A program made the translations under genes and the position numbers. DNA of 64,000 bases, from positions 9,140,617 through 9,204,616 of the forward strand of contig OZ025279.1 in NCBI GenBank assembly GCA_964019165.1, given 5' to 3'. Below, piece after piece: positions 24,116 to 38,369 of the stretch. The notes under the pieces are model-generated. The model was given only the letters and a program-made list of their open reading frames with translations. It had not been told where the DNA came from and ran no database searches. Numbering within the stretch: position 1 is the stretch's first letter; the number at the start of each line of letters is the position of its first letter. Source of the stretch: Mastigias papua. Its lineage: Eukaryota; Cnidaria; Scyphozoa; Rhizostomeae; Mastigiidae.

Positions 24116-24209
24116 CTTTTTGATGACAACTGGTCTTATGAAGACAGAGACTGACACACAAGCAAGTCTCCGGATTATATCGAATGCCCACCACCAGTGA
24201 AATGGAAAC
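24116..24209 (-). CDS. Gene A, exon 6
   Basis: The acceptor ACTCTTTAG| leads into G TTT CCA TTT CAC TGG TGG TGG, and the exon ends AAA AAG|GTTTGT. The one-base entry phase fits the phase-2 end of exon 5 and the exit is phase 0. It encodes FPFHWWWAFDIIRRLACVSV, then SVFIRPVVIKK, which reads straight into ALFVVLSNFF of exon 7. The Trp-rich start and amphipathic helix look like a membrane-interface loop between two membrane segments. At 94 nt it is found only by exon logic. Confidence 0.75.
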
Positions 24210-24263
24210 CTAAAGAGTAAAAGTTTTTATAAACATTTATATTGAAGCACACTATCGACAAGC

Positions 24264-24329
24264 ACGCACACACAAAGCACGCACACACACACGCACGCAC
24301 ACGAACACACGCACACGCACACGCACACG
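24264..24329 (+). repeat. (CA)n/(GCACAC)n microsatellite
   Basis: An interrupted CA repeat with CG-containing variants (GCACGCACACAC, ACGAACACACGC). It lies in intron 5 of gene A. Confidence 0.85.
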
Positions 24330-24817
24330 TATGCATGTATTAATAGATATATTACTTTACACATACACATTTATATATATAAATATATGTAAATATAAGA
24401 ACTTTAACAGAGATGCAATATTTGCAATAATTGAACAGCTTAAATCTTTGGTAGGGGACAAAGAACTCTTAAGATCCCGCCTACAACGGCGGGAAGACTT
24501 CTGGATAAAAGAAGCTTAAAACCTTATACCCACTTGGGCGTAACATGGAGCTCAATAGTCCCATCTAAAATTTAAGAAACAAATGCTCAATCGGAGCCTC
24601 GTTTTCATCCATTCTACGCGTTTACTTTCTCGCAAAAGAGACATTACTTCTGGGGTGAGGCATTATGTCAGATAAATGAGCAGTAATACTGTGTATTAAA
24701 AATCTATATATAGCTTTGTTTTTTATGTTTGAAGAAGTATTCTATTGCCCTGAATACGATAGAAAGTCTAAACTAGTCGACAAAATTTGAATTTTTACTA
24801 GTATTCATGTCTTCACA

Positions 24818-25089
<272 letters not shown>

Positions 25090-25112
25090 ATGCTCAAGGA
25101 GCAGACATATAC

Positions 25113-25299
25113 CTTAAACTGTTGGTAAGTGAATCCATAACATGCAAAGGAGAGGACAGTCTCTTCGTGCAAATCAAAATGACCATTATGGGAGGAAGCA
25201 GTACAAACATAACAAGTATGATTGACGATATTATAACCATAATGAGATGCTTCCCATGAAAGCACTCTACTGTACCGTCGTAAAAGAACACTGATTTCC
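25113..25299 (-). CDS. Gene A, exon 5: membrane segment
   Basis: The acceptor TTTATTGCAG| precedes GG AAA TCA GTG TTC TTT. Two entry bases complete the Gly codon split from exon 4. The exon ends TTA AG|GTATAT in phase 2, matching exon 6. The reading is [18 protein letters not shown], then a long membrane helix ([20 protein letters not shown]) and [20 protein letters not shown]. The frame is open throughout. Confidence 0.8.
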
Positions 25300-26150
25300 C
25301 TGCAATAAACAGATGGTAGGAAGTTTATACAAATGCTGTAATCAGAAAGAAGTCAGTGAAATGCTGTAGAAAATTTCAGTTGGGGTGCTGCAAAGAATTT
25401 TAACGACATGGTCGAATAAGGCACGATAGTTACCTACAAACCATGAGGACGTATTACGAAATTCAACTGCGTTGTGGAGGGACAATCGATACTTTGGGGG
25501 CCCAAAAATGAACCAAAGATTGTTTTAAGTTGAGCTTTCTCTCCATTATCCTCCTAGGTTAGGAGTACTGAACACAGTGTTAGATGTAAAAGGGAACAGT
25601 CAGCAGGCGAATAACGGTCTGTTACGGAAGGACATAGATCAACACATTTTGTAATAGCTCCATGATCTCCTTCTCAACTGAAAAGCCAAAAGGTAATTAG
25701 CAATGGGTCCCACGTTCAGGATTTTACGGTATATGAGGGTGACAATTCGCCCATTACTATCACAGTTCACTGCGCCTTCATAAGGGAGCTTCCGCAGATT
25801 GAAAATTAACGAGCAGTTGATCCAAACGGTGCCCTAGCTACGATTGTGATCACTATGTGATGTCCTTCAGACCAATGAAGACATGGTACTTACCAACAAG
25901 TCATGACCGCCATGCTAACGTTTACTGAAAAGCAAAAAGATTACTGGTGCCTTCTGTAAAGGTGGGGGTCAGAGAGGTGAGAAATTCCTAAGCCCCCAGC
26001 TCCGGCATGCCCCTCTGGGTGAAATATCATACTTATGAAGTCAGTTTGAATTTGCATTGAATACGAGGCTCCTAAGAATTATTCATAGATGCAATTTGAT
26101 AAAAATATCATCATGAGATTAGTCCTAAAGTATATTCATGATCTACTCAC

Positions 26151-26866
26151 CGTCTATATCTAAACAGTGAAAGAAAGTGAGTGAAGTCTCGCTCAGGACA
26201 AAATACGCTACGATGACGAGAACCCAGATAGATTCAAATGACGACTCATGTTCAAAACGCAACAGTGAGTAGCGATTCATCACATAAATCACTAGAAGGA
26301 CTAGGAGAATAGCAGCAGCAAATACGTACTCCAACGCCATTATATCGAGTATTTTCCAGCCGTGGTCAAGACAACCGGGAATTGGTAAATGTGATGATGC
26401 ACCAAGCGTTAGAAAAGCCCCAATATAGTGGCGAGCCATAAATGATCTACCACTGTAAGAATATGGAAGAACTTGCATGTAGAATGCAGGGCCACGCATC
26501 TTTGTAGAGAATGAGGGATCAAAATATACGACCAGTACAGCTACAATAAGAATACCAGTAGCAGGGAATGCCAGTACACTCATGGCAGTCATCATATTAT
26601 CAGGATCACATTCAACGCACAGACGTGTTTGTAGAGAAATACCATACTCAGCATTATTATTAGGTCCTTTACAAGCACCACATAAATCACCATGCCTGTT
26701 ATTACTGCATTGTGAATTTTCATCAACAGAATCGTAAATACATTCTGATGGTTCTGTAGACTGAGTGCATTTGCAATAATTTGGGGGACACTGGTATGTG
26801 ACAAGTTTTCCATGGACTGATGTGCCCCATAGCCCTGTGGTTAGAACTACCTTTGTTCCATCACAA
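26151..26866 (-). CDS. Gene A, exon 4: Cys-rich juxtamembrane region and first membrane helices
   Basis: The acceptor TTGTGTTTTAG| precedes T TGT GAT GGA (entry needs two bases). The exon ends ATA GAC G|GTGAGT in phase 1, matching exon 5. About 238 residues are encoded. First comes a Cys-rich extracellular segment (TYQCPPNYCKC, SECIYDSVDENSQCSNNRHG, DLCGACKGPNNNAEYG, RLCVEC). Membrane helices follow: SVLAFPATGILIVAVLVVYF, a short hydrophobic stretch near YIGAFLTLGASSH, EYVFAAAILLVLLVIYVM and WVLVIVAYFVLSETSLTFF. The topology resembles a multi-pass receptor-like or channel-like domain behind an extracellular module. The function is unknown. Confidence 0.85.
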
Positions 26867-27035
26867 CTAAAACACAAACAACAGACTTTCAGATTTTCAG
26901 ACTTTCAGACTTTCAGCTGTATTACTAAGACATAAATGTATATAGTCACATATAAATAGAAAAAACTGATATAAATATATAGATATTTACATATATACAT
27001 GCATATGTATTTACATAGATATATATATATATCAA

Positions 27036-28141
27036 ATAGAAGGTGTTGTCTTCACCAGCATATAGTGCTCTATGTACAAAGTACAGAGCGTTGATAGCAG
27101 AAATATAGAAAAGGAAAAGACCAATTCTCTGTTACTCTGAGTTTCGTGCCTAAGCACTCATCAGACAGACTATAACTGAATAACATTCCAAATACGCAGA
27201 TTCGATTAATTAATAAGATTCTAAAACAAGGTTGATTAAGCGAATTGCTATCAAGGGATATATCTATTACGTATTATTGTTGATTAAATAATATTTGTTT
27301 TCATGTCTGCACTTGGAGATTAATTCGGAGCGTTTGTTTAGGGTATTATTACTGTTGCTTTTGATTATGTGTAGCTTTTCTGATGCACAAAGATCACATC
27401 TTCTTGAAATGTTGCTATATGGTTGAGCTGCGGTGATAATAGACCATTGAATTTGGTATTCTGTATTGTTGTCCTTAAGTTGCCAGATGTATTTGGAGAG
27501 TTCCGTGCTGTTGGAGTATTTGTTGTTCTTAAATGACAGTTTATGTTGGGTGAAACGTTGTTTGAATGTCCCTTCAGTCGCGCCTATGTAATTTTTCCCG
27601 GTTGCGTCCTCGTTTGTGGTCACTTTGGCATTGTAGACAATGTTAGTGGTGAGGCAGTTATTGTTTATTTAAAGGGCAGTCTTCTTTTATACGGCAGTTG
27701 CATGATTTTGATGTGGTGATGGGCGGTTTGGTGTTGAGGATTTTCTTGTTGTGCTTGCTAATGATGGAGGCCATGTTTTCTGTACAGCTGTAACTAATTT
27801 TCAGGTTATTTTTGTTAAAGATGCTGTGAAATCTATGGGTTTTAGGAAAATGCTTGTTTATTAGCTTGCGGAATATGTAGCCGATGTTAGTGCGTATGTT
27901 CTTGTTATATGGAGGGTTGTACCAAATGATGTTCCGTTGCCTATTTTTCCTTCTACTTGCGGCTGGGTCATGGTTGCTGTAGGTAAGGGGCTGATTGAAT
28001 CCGCAGGATTTTAGGGCGTCTTCATAGGTTGGTTTTATTTTGCTGAATTCTGTTTCATTGCAGGATAAGCTGGAGATTCGGTAGCTAATGTTTTTTGGAA
28101 GTTGTTTGATGATACTGGGTGGATGGTTGGACTTTGCATTT
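27036..28141 (-). mobile_element. Penelope-like element 1, inverted 5'-truncated copy
   Basis: The minus strand carries the last 1.1 kb of the element whose full copy follows at 28142-30591. It runs from CAAAGTCCAACCATCC through the GIY-YIG C-terminus (118-residue frame 27623-27267, the same text as the full copy) to the 3' tail and the segment ending CTTCTATTTGATA. A TAAA insertion near 27667 shifts its frame relative to the full copy. With the full copy it forms a palindromic pair, an arrangement known for PLEs, where a partial copy sits at the 5' side as a pseudo-LTR. It lies in intron 3 of gene A. Confidence 0.88.
27128..27169 (-). ncRNA. Type I hammerhead ribozyme in PLE 1, minus copy
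   Basis: This is the exact complement of the motif at 30514-30555: CTGATGAG, stem II GTGC-TTAG-GCAC, GAAA, stem III ACT-CAG-AGT, cleavage triplet GTA and stem I TCTGT/ACAGA. Predicted cleavage falls between 27133 and 27132 in the minus-strand transcript. Confidence 0.8.
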
Positions 28142-28293
28142 ACAGAGAATTGGTCTTTTCCTTTTCTATATTTCTGCTATCAACGCTCTGTACTTTGTAC
28201 ATAGAGCACTATATGCTGGTGAAGACAACACCTTCTATTTGATATACGCTCCTGTATTGTTGAGCACTGTTTGTCATTTACCAACACACCAAG

Positions 28294-30416
28294 ATGGAAC
28301 AGATAAGATTCAGCTATTCCATGAAGAACATTCCATTGCCAACAAGAAATTCCTACCTAAAGAAGCTCATTGAAAAAACTGAAAGTGTGATCAAACGCAT
28401 GAGATGGAAAGCATTTTTTTACGAAAGAAAAGAGGACTGCAACAACACATCCGACGACAAAAATTCGCTTGGTTTCAAGTCAAGAAAATGTCCGCCACGA
28501 ATTGAAGACCTGGAATGCTTTGAAACTGATCTACTTAATATGATAAAAAACATTGAATTCAAGAAAACATATAGTACCTTCAAAACCAACTCCGAAGCGA
28601 TACAATCAAAATCAAGACCTCCACTAAAGCATTCATATCAGCTGATAAAACCACCAACTACTACGAGCTTGACAAAAATACGCACGAGAAACTCCTAGTG
28701 AACAGCATAACATCTACCTACGAGAAAACCGACGTCAACACCATCAACATCATTAACAACGAAGCCCGTGACATAGCTACCAACCTCAAGATACAAGACA
28801 GAGTAGAGCGCATGGCGGAACAACAGGCCTTCATAACCCTAAAAGACCACAAAGAAAACTTCCAGAATAAACCCACTTGTAGACTCATCAATCCAGCAAA
28901 AAGTGAGATAGGTCGCATTAGCAACAAGATCCTCACCAAAATTAACACTACCATCCGAACCAAAACGTCACTCAACCAATAGAAAAACTCTCTCTCCGTC
29001 ATAGACTGGTTCTCCAACATCCCAGACAAACACAAACATAAATTCATCATATTCGACATTGAAAATTTCTACCCATCCATAAACGAGAATCTGTTGGAAA
29101 ACGCCATTGCCTTCGCAAAAATCTACTGCGACATCACTGAAAGAGACATCAACATCATTATGCACGCCAGAAAATCCCTCCTTTTCAACAATAACGAGCC
29201 ATGGATCAAGAAAGGCAACAACACATTCGATGTTACCATGGGAAGTTTTGACGGGGCAGAAATCTGTGAACTAGTTGGCCTCTACATCCTCCACGGTCTA
29301 TGCGCGAAATACGGAAAAGACAATATCGGACTCTACAGAGATGACGGATTGGCTATTTTTAAGAACATTTCAGGCCCAGCAGCAGAACGAATAAAGAAAG
29401 ACATAACAAGACATTTCAGAAACCACGGACTAAACATCACAATACAGACAAACATGAAAGTAGTCAACTACCTGGACGTTACATTCAACCTCAACAGCGG
29501 AACATACTACCCTTACAGAAAACCCAATGACCAGCCACCATACATCAATACAAAGTCCAACCATCCACCCAGTATCATCAAACAACTTCCAAAAAACATT
29601 AGCCACCGAATCTCCAGCTTATCCTGCAATGAAACAGAATTCAGCAAAATAAAACCAACCTATGAAGACGCCCTAAAATCCTGCGGATTCAATCAGCCCC
29701 TTACCTACAGCAACCATGACCCAGCCGCAAGTAGAAGGAAAAATAGGCAACGGAACATCATTTGGTACAACCCTCCATATAACAAGAACATACGCACTAA
29801 CATCGGCTACATATTCCGCAAGCTAATAAACAAGCATTTTCCTAAAACCCATAGATTTCACAGCATCTTTAACAAAAATAACCTGAAAATTAGTTACAGC
29901 TGTACAGAAAACATGGCCTCCATCATTAGCAAGCACAACAAGAAAATCCTCAACACCAAACCGCCCATCACCACATCAAAATCATGCAACTGCCGTATAA
30001 AAGAAGACTACCCTTTAAACAATAACTGCCTCACCACTAACATTGTCTACAATGCCAAAGTGACCACAAACGAGGACGCAACCGGGAAAAATTACATAGG
30101 CGCGACTGAAGGGACATTCAAACAACGTTTCACCCAACATAAACTGTCATTTAAGAACAACAAATACTCCAACAGCACGGAACTCTCCAAATACATCTGG
30201 CAACTTAAGGACAACAATACAGAATACCAAATTCAATGGTCTATTATCACCGCAGCTCAACCATATAGCAACATTTCAAGAAGATGTGATCTTTGTGCAT
30301 CAGAAAAGCTACACATAATCAAAAGCAACAGTAATAATACCCTAAACAAACGCTCCGAATTAATCTCCAAGTGCAGACATGAAAACAAATATTATTTAAT
30401 CAACAATAATACGTAA
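28294..30416 (+). pseudogene. PLE reverse transcriptase with C-terminal GIY-YIG endonuclease (two lesions)
   Basis: The frame begins MEQIRFSYSMKNIPLPTRN. A frameshift near 28590-28600 moves the reading to DTIKIKTSTKAFISADKT, and there is an in-frame TAG at 28981-28983. Beyond that the protein is open to 30416. RT motifs visible are FITLKDHKENF-type text, FIIFDIENFYPSI (motif A) and GLYRDDGLAIF (motif C, YRDD instead of the more common YVDD, both Asp kept). The C-terminus has TNIVYNAKV...KNYIGATEG, FKQRFTQHKLSF (GIY-YIG core with Arg) and a Cys pair (RRCDLCASEK). RT would copy the element RNA and GIY-YIG would nick the target. Total length is about 700 residues when read through. Confidence 0.85.
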
Positions 30417-30513
30417 TAGATATATCCCTTGATAGCAATTCGCTTAATCAACCTTGTTTTAGAATCTTATTAATTAATCGAATCTGCGTATTTGGAATGT
30501 TATTCAGTTATAG

Positions 30514-30555
30514 TCTGTCTGATGAGTGCTTAGGCACGAAACTCAGAGTAACAGA
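30514..30555 (+). ncRNA. Type I hammerhead ribozyme in PLE 1 3' repeat
   Basis: All conserved core bases are present: CTGATGAG (30519-30526) and GAAA (30538-30541). Stem II is four pairs, GTGC/GCAC, with loop TTAG. Stem III is the very short ACT/AGT with loop CAG. The cleavage site is GTA|A (after 30550). Stem I is TCTGT/ACAGA. Very short stem III is what has been reported for hammerheads of Penelope-like elements. The product 5' end (ACAGAGAATTGG) is exactly the first sequence of the copy at 28142. Confidence 0.85.
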
Positions 30556-30585
30556 GAATTGGTCTTTTCCTTTTCTATATTTCTG

Positions 30586-31715
<1,130 letters not shown>

Positions 31716-31898
31716 CAACAATTTATTGCCCTAGTTGTTGCCTCCACCTTACTCAAGTATCTAAACAGTTTTAACAATTTTCTGAACTGATGTAATAACA
31801 TGTTTATGAAACATTCATAACTGAATCTAAAATTCTTTTGCTTTTCCACAATGCCTCGTCTCTTCTCTTTTGCTTTAAAGTCTGTGCTTCCGCCGAAC
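31716..31898. other. Spacer between PLE 2 copies, unassigned
   Basis: 183 bp of sequence not matching either PLE 2 arm. On the minus strand it is open (FKAKEKRRGIVEKQKNFRFS and onward) but has no recognisable motif. It may be a piece of another element or of host sequence trapped between the copies. Confidence 0.3.
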
Positions 31899-34137
<2,239 letters not shown>

Positions 34138-34147
34138 AAGTTATTAC

Positions 34148-34490
34148 CATTGTATGCATATCCAGGGCGACAGTAGGCAGGAGTCATGTTTACCGATACG
34201 TGTACAGTGGAAAATGAATACGGGACATAAAACGTGATTTGATGCTTTACACTTTTATCCACAATCGCCTTGTAGTGATCAGGGTCCACTTCATATACCA
34301 GATTTGGTAGTTTCTTGTCATATGGATCCAAGTCAAAGTATTTATTTGAAAGTTTAAGATGGCTCCTTACTTCTGTACCATTTCTTTGCTTTGCATGTAA
34401 GCACCCATAGGTAACATTATGCTTTACATTTCCCAGCTCGTCGAATGCCGACAAGTTAAAAGGCATCGATTCTCCAGGAGTGAGTGTGAT
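34148..34490 (-). CDS. Gene A, exon 3
   Basis: The acceptor TTTCATAAAG| opens ATC ACA CTC ACT in phase 0, joining exon 2 (YPKQ|ITLTPGESMPFNLS). It reads FDELGNVKHNVTYGCLHAKQ, YFDLDPYDKKLPNLVYEVDP, VKHQITFYVPYSFSTVHVSV and NMTPAYCRPGYAYN. This looks like a beta-sandwich-type extracellular domain followed by the start of a Cys-rich stretch. The proposed donor is AATG|GTAATA (34148/34147), phase 1. Exon 4 needs a phase-2 donor, so a linking exon is missing, or the alternative donor AACTT|GTTATA (end 34138, phase 2) is used. Confidence 0.75.
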
Positions 34491-34900
34491 CTTTATGAAA
34501 TAAAGTTTAGCATGTTTAAATACATATAGTGTAATAGCAGCTAAAGTCAATTTGATGTAGGTTTTGTGGACTCATATCAGATAGACTGGAAATAAATAGA
34601 AAGCACAGATTTAAGTGGGTCTGAAAGCACACCAATAGATTTACCAAATAGAAAAGGTTGGGAGCTTAGGAGGACTACCACTTAGGATATAGCTGCATCA
34701 AATTTGCCACATAATGAATAGCAATACTCCTGTTTCGAGTACCTAAGTACTATTGTCCTGACAAGTTTCGTCCAAGATACTTAGCGCAAGTACTATGGTA
34801 GCAAAGCTTTGTTTTATCTCTATCATATAGCCCAGAGATAGCTTGCTACTCTTTTCATTAGTAAAAAGTGATCAGTATTAACTCAATTAGAAAAATTAAC

Positions 34901-35137
34901 CTGTTTTGGGTATTGAAGAACCAGGTTTGTAGTGTCTGTAGCAATATCATCATGCACCACATTGCCATGCGTGTCGATGACAAGGTTGCCTTTGTAAATA
35001 AAGTTCTCATTCCATCTGAGTGCTTTCTCGAAACTGTGGTATGGATAGTGTTCGGTCCAAGTGCATGAAGCCAATGTATTGATATATATTGCACCACCTT
35101 TTGCATGAGCTCTATTGCGAATGAACTCGACTTTTGT
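34901..35137 (-). CDS. Gene A, exon 2
   Basis: The acceptor TTTAATTAACAG| precedes ACA AAA GTC GAG. The exon ends CCC AAA CAG|GTTAAT. It is 79 codons, phase 0 to 0, matching exons 1 and 3. It encodes TKVEFIRNRAHAKGGAIYIN, TLASCTWTEHYPYHSFEKAL, then NFIYKGNLVIDTHGNVVHDD. The KGGAIYI turn is the last recognisable coil of the beta-helix that fills exon 1. Confidence 0.8.
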
Positions 35138-36738
35138 CTGTTAATTAAATACAAAACCATAAGAAAGCAAACGATTCAAAATGTAGCTGTATTACAGTGT
35201 GATATGTAATATATCTCATTCAACTTAGGTTCATCGTCAATGTGAGGAAAAGACAAAAGGTTTATGAGTAACGTGTAAACCTGTGAATTTGTAGCACAAT
35301 GGCAGTAGCTTACAATCCCAAGGTATGTCAATATGATTTTGTGTCTCAGTCATTATGATTTTTGAATACAGGTTGAATTTAACCGCATTTCGTACATTAG
35401 GCCTATCTTCCCTCATTATACAAGGTTAATTCAGTGTCTTCGTAATGTAAGTCTATGACTTCTATAGGCAAGTCATATAACACAGTGAGAAATATGTTAT
35501 GGCTGCATGGTATGAAAGAGAATTGCATTTATTCTTGTTAGACTTCCGTAGAATTCAGAGCATTTTTGCAATTATTACCACCAACAGACGATGCCTTTAG
35601 CGAATGGAGGAATATACATGGAATTGATTGCTAATGTAACAAAATATGATCGAGATTTATTGAAGAAACAGTCTGTTAAGTTTGCTAACTACGATCAACA
35701 CTGGTGTGTTGCAAAACATTATGAACCATGCACAGCATCCGTTGATGTCAGGCACAGATCACAGATGAAAGATATCATACAGCAATGAAGTGTAATGTGG
35801 AATTTATTAGCAATACGAGCTGATGGATATATAGGAAGGATGCTATGGATATGAAACAATGTGTGCCTTGAATGTGAGAGAAAGTAAGTGCAGTGAATGT
35901 CAGAGAAAATGTAAGACATGACAGAAAGATTTTCTATCTGAAAGGAATGTTTGCATTAGATAACATAAATACGTACTGTGTCCTGTAAGGACTATCGTAG
36001 AATTGTTTCAAAGAAATAGCCTACTATTTTTGTAGAATTGTGGTCAAGGGCGAAGCTACTGGGAGATACGGTGTCGCAGTGCTCCCAATGATCAAGATAG
36101 TTTATTTTTCGGACAATTTTTTTGGCTGCTACCTAGTGTATTAGTCAGGCATTTCTGGATAAGTTAAGTTGCTCTTTCATTGCAACCTTTTGCACCTGAA
36201 TATTCTGAAGTTTATGAAAAAATGAATAGAATTAAATGTTTCGTAGTTTTTGTCCCATTTGTTTGGCTCAGTCTTTATTCTTTCGGGCTCGACATACCCT
36301 TTGATCAAGCAAGCTACGCACTTTCATCGGGTACCTGTGCATCACTCACCCTATTAACAACATTAAGACCACGTCCTTGATTGTGGCATAGCGTAATTCG
36401 GGGCAAAATGAGACACGGGGATAAAATGCGACATTTCTTGTTTCATAATGAATTTTCGGTTTGTCCGGTGGAGAAACATATCAGGTCAGTCTATGATATA
36501 AAAATTGAACTCCCTCTTTCAGCTTTTCAACCATTGTTTCTGTGGTAATGAAAAACTGAAATGAGAAAAACGATTATTTTGCCAAGTCATCGATGATTAA
36601 AACAGCAATTTTGCCAAGGCTAAGGAAAATATCTTGAAAACTTTTTCAAACTTTTGCGCTAATGATTCAAGGTGAATGAGATACATTCTCCTACATTATT
36701 TAGTTGAGCACAACTGTAGATTACTGGCACTGAGGAAG

Positions 36739-36891
36739 CAGGCCCGTAGCCAGCTTGAATTCACAAGGGGGGTACAGCCAATATATACAATACATATATC
36801 TATATAATTCATGTCTTTTGGGGAGGCACAGAGCCAAATCTCACGAGTTCAGGGGGCCTTGCCCCCCAGGCCCCCCTTGGCTACAGGCCTG
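36739..36891. mobile_element. hAT-type MITE, 153 bp
   Basis: The termini CAGGCCCGTAGCCAG and the complement of the right end, CAGGCCTGTAGCCAA, are inverted. An exact 8-bp direct repeat TGAGGAAG flanks the element (36731-36738 and 36892-36899). CAG termini with 8-bp duplications are hAT features. The interior contains C-rich/G-rich patches and no ORF. Confidence 0.9.
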
Positions 36892-36999
36892 TGAGGAAGG
36901 ATACCTTGATAATTCTCTACTCTTATCAAAGCAATCTGGATGTTGAGTACGGCACACGTACCCTTGTGCACGTGTCTGTGCACGTGTGTTATAAGAAAG

Positions 37000-37350
37000 T
37001 GTTTTGCCTAGTACTGAAACTGTCTTGACTTTTTCATGATTTCATTTCTCGAACTTTCTAAAGACTCTCTTAGCAGGAATGGTCGAGTTTGTGTAACACT
37101 GCAGTGTTACGCAGAAGTGCAGGCATTACGCGAACATAAAACTTTACTACAAAGGTTGTCACAAGAAATCTATACAAGTCAAGCAAAGGCGATGATTTTT
37201 CTATTTGAATATTAGAATTTTAAAGTTATATGACTTATCAACTTTTATAGGTCTTAAAATTCCAGTACTGAACTTTCTTAACTTTTTGAGCTATCGAACA
37301 CCACGTTATTGTAATCAAATTTCTCATAAAAAAGTGTAGTCAATCTTTCT
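37000..37350 (+). repeat. Diverged dispersed repeat, copy 2
   Basis: Partner of 4510-4870, same orientation. The blocks in common are listed at that entry. It lies directly left of the MITE at 37381. Confidence 0.5.
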
Positions 37351-37380
37351 AGATTATAAAGCAGGAATTAATTGGATATA

Positions 37381-37655
37381 CAATACTCGCCAAAGTCCTT
37401 GGGACACTTACAAGAAACTGATAATAAACCACTTTCCTCTACATATTGTCATCGTTGCTACATACACGCACCCCCCTCCCCCCTAGAACAATGCTGGTTC
37501 GTCTGTTGGACACTTGAAGTTGGTGTTCACGCGAAATTTTCCCATTGTCGCATATATTTCTCCAAAAAGCCAACATTGTTTCAGGGGGAGAGGGGTGAAA
37601 GTTCACTGCAGAATACAAAAATTGCAAAGTGTCCCAGGACTTTTGGCGACTGTTG
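37381..37655 (+). mobile_element. Tc1/mariner-type MITE, copy 3
   Basis: TA flanks both sides (37379-37380 and 37656-37657). The left end is CAATACTCGCCAAAGTCCTT and the complement of the right end is CAACAGTCGCCAAAAGTCCT. The interior matches the 9663-9933 copy in reverse complement, including TATTGTCATCGTTGCTACAT, a CACCCCCCTCCCCCC patch and CAGGGGGAGAGGGG. The internal pair of complementary C- and G-rich tracts would pair in a hairpin. Confidence 0.85.
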
Positions 37656-38369
37656 TACGTTAGGTTTGTAGCTGCTATTGAGCAGGCTTTTACTTCTCAA
37701 CAAATGAGAGCTTTAACAATGTGGATGTTATAGACGCAGGGCTTCTATTTTATCTACTCGAGTGGAAACGATAAGTCATTTTGACGTTATCATTTGTGGA
37801 ATTCTCAAACCGACAAGTCATTTCAGAACTGATTTTATGGTTCTCCCACCATAGGTGTATGATGGCTTTGAACTTAGGGGGGGGGGGCTGCAAACTGTCT
37901 GCCCAAATGAACAGCGAGAGAGCTCTCATAATATTATGCTTCTTTTGATATAGCTGATGAGTTCATTATTTTTGTACAAGCAAATTCAAACACCGATAGC
38001 GTATCCTTGAATGAGCACTCCTTGTGCCTATTTAAAACGTAGGCTCCCAGGAGGGGTGCTTAATCAAAGAAATACGGTAACTGAAAGGGTCACTACTATG
38101 GCTTTTGGCACATTTAGCAGGGCTTTAGATCACAGTTACATCATCATTAGTACTTGAAGGAATACTTACGTTGCAGTAATTCTAAAAATGAGAAACTTAC
38201 AACGATAACATCTCAGCATTTAAATATAAAGTTAAATGTGTCAAAGCCTTAGTCATAACCTTTTCAATTATAGTATTTACTTGAATAGGTACCCCTCTTT
38301 TGGGGGCCCACATTTTAGATAGGCATTCTTCTTCTTTGAGTGCCGTTTCAAAAGACGTTGGGCAGCAAT

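Larger units (their letters stand above)
28142..30591 (+). mobile_element. Penelope-like element 1, nearly full-length copy
   Basis: The copy starts at ACAGAGAATTGG (28142) with about 110 bp that also occur, complemented, at 27041-27132 (pseudo-LTR). It then carries the RT/GIY-YIG ORF and the 3' tail with the hammerhead. After the ribozyme, 30551-30591 repeats the first 40 bp of the element and then breaks off into a (TA)n array. So the terminal repeat is bounded by the ribozyme cleavage position. The element has only one frameshift and one premature stop. It is inserted in an intron of gene A on the opposite strand. Confidence 0.88.

Noticed and set aside
35591..35788. 65-residue plus ORF with protein-like alternative reading (LLPPTDDAFSEWRNIHGID)
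   Set aside because: The more protein-like text is in a different frame from the ORF and is stopped within 25 codons. It may be a very old transposon scrap, but no family could be named.
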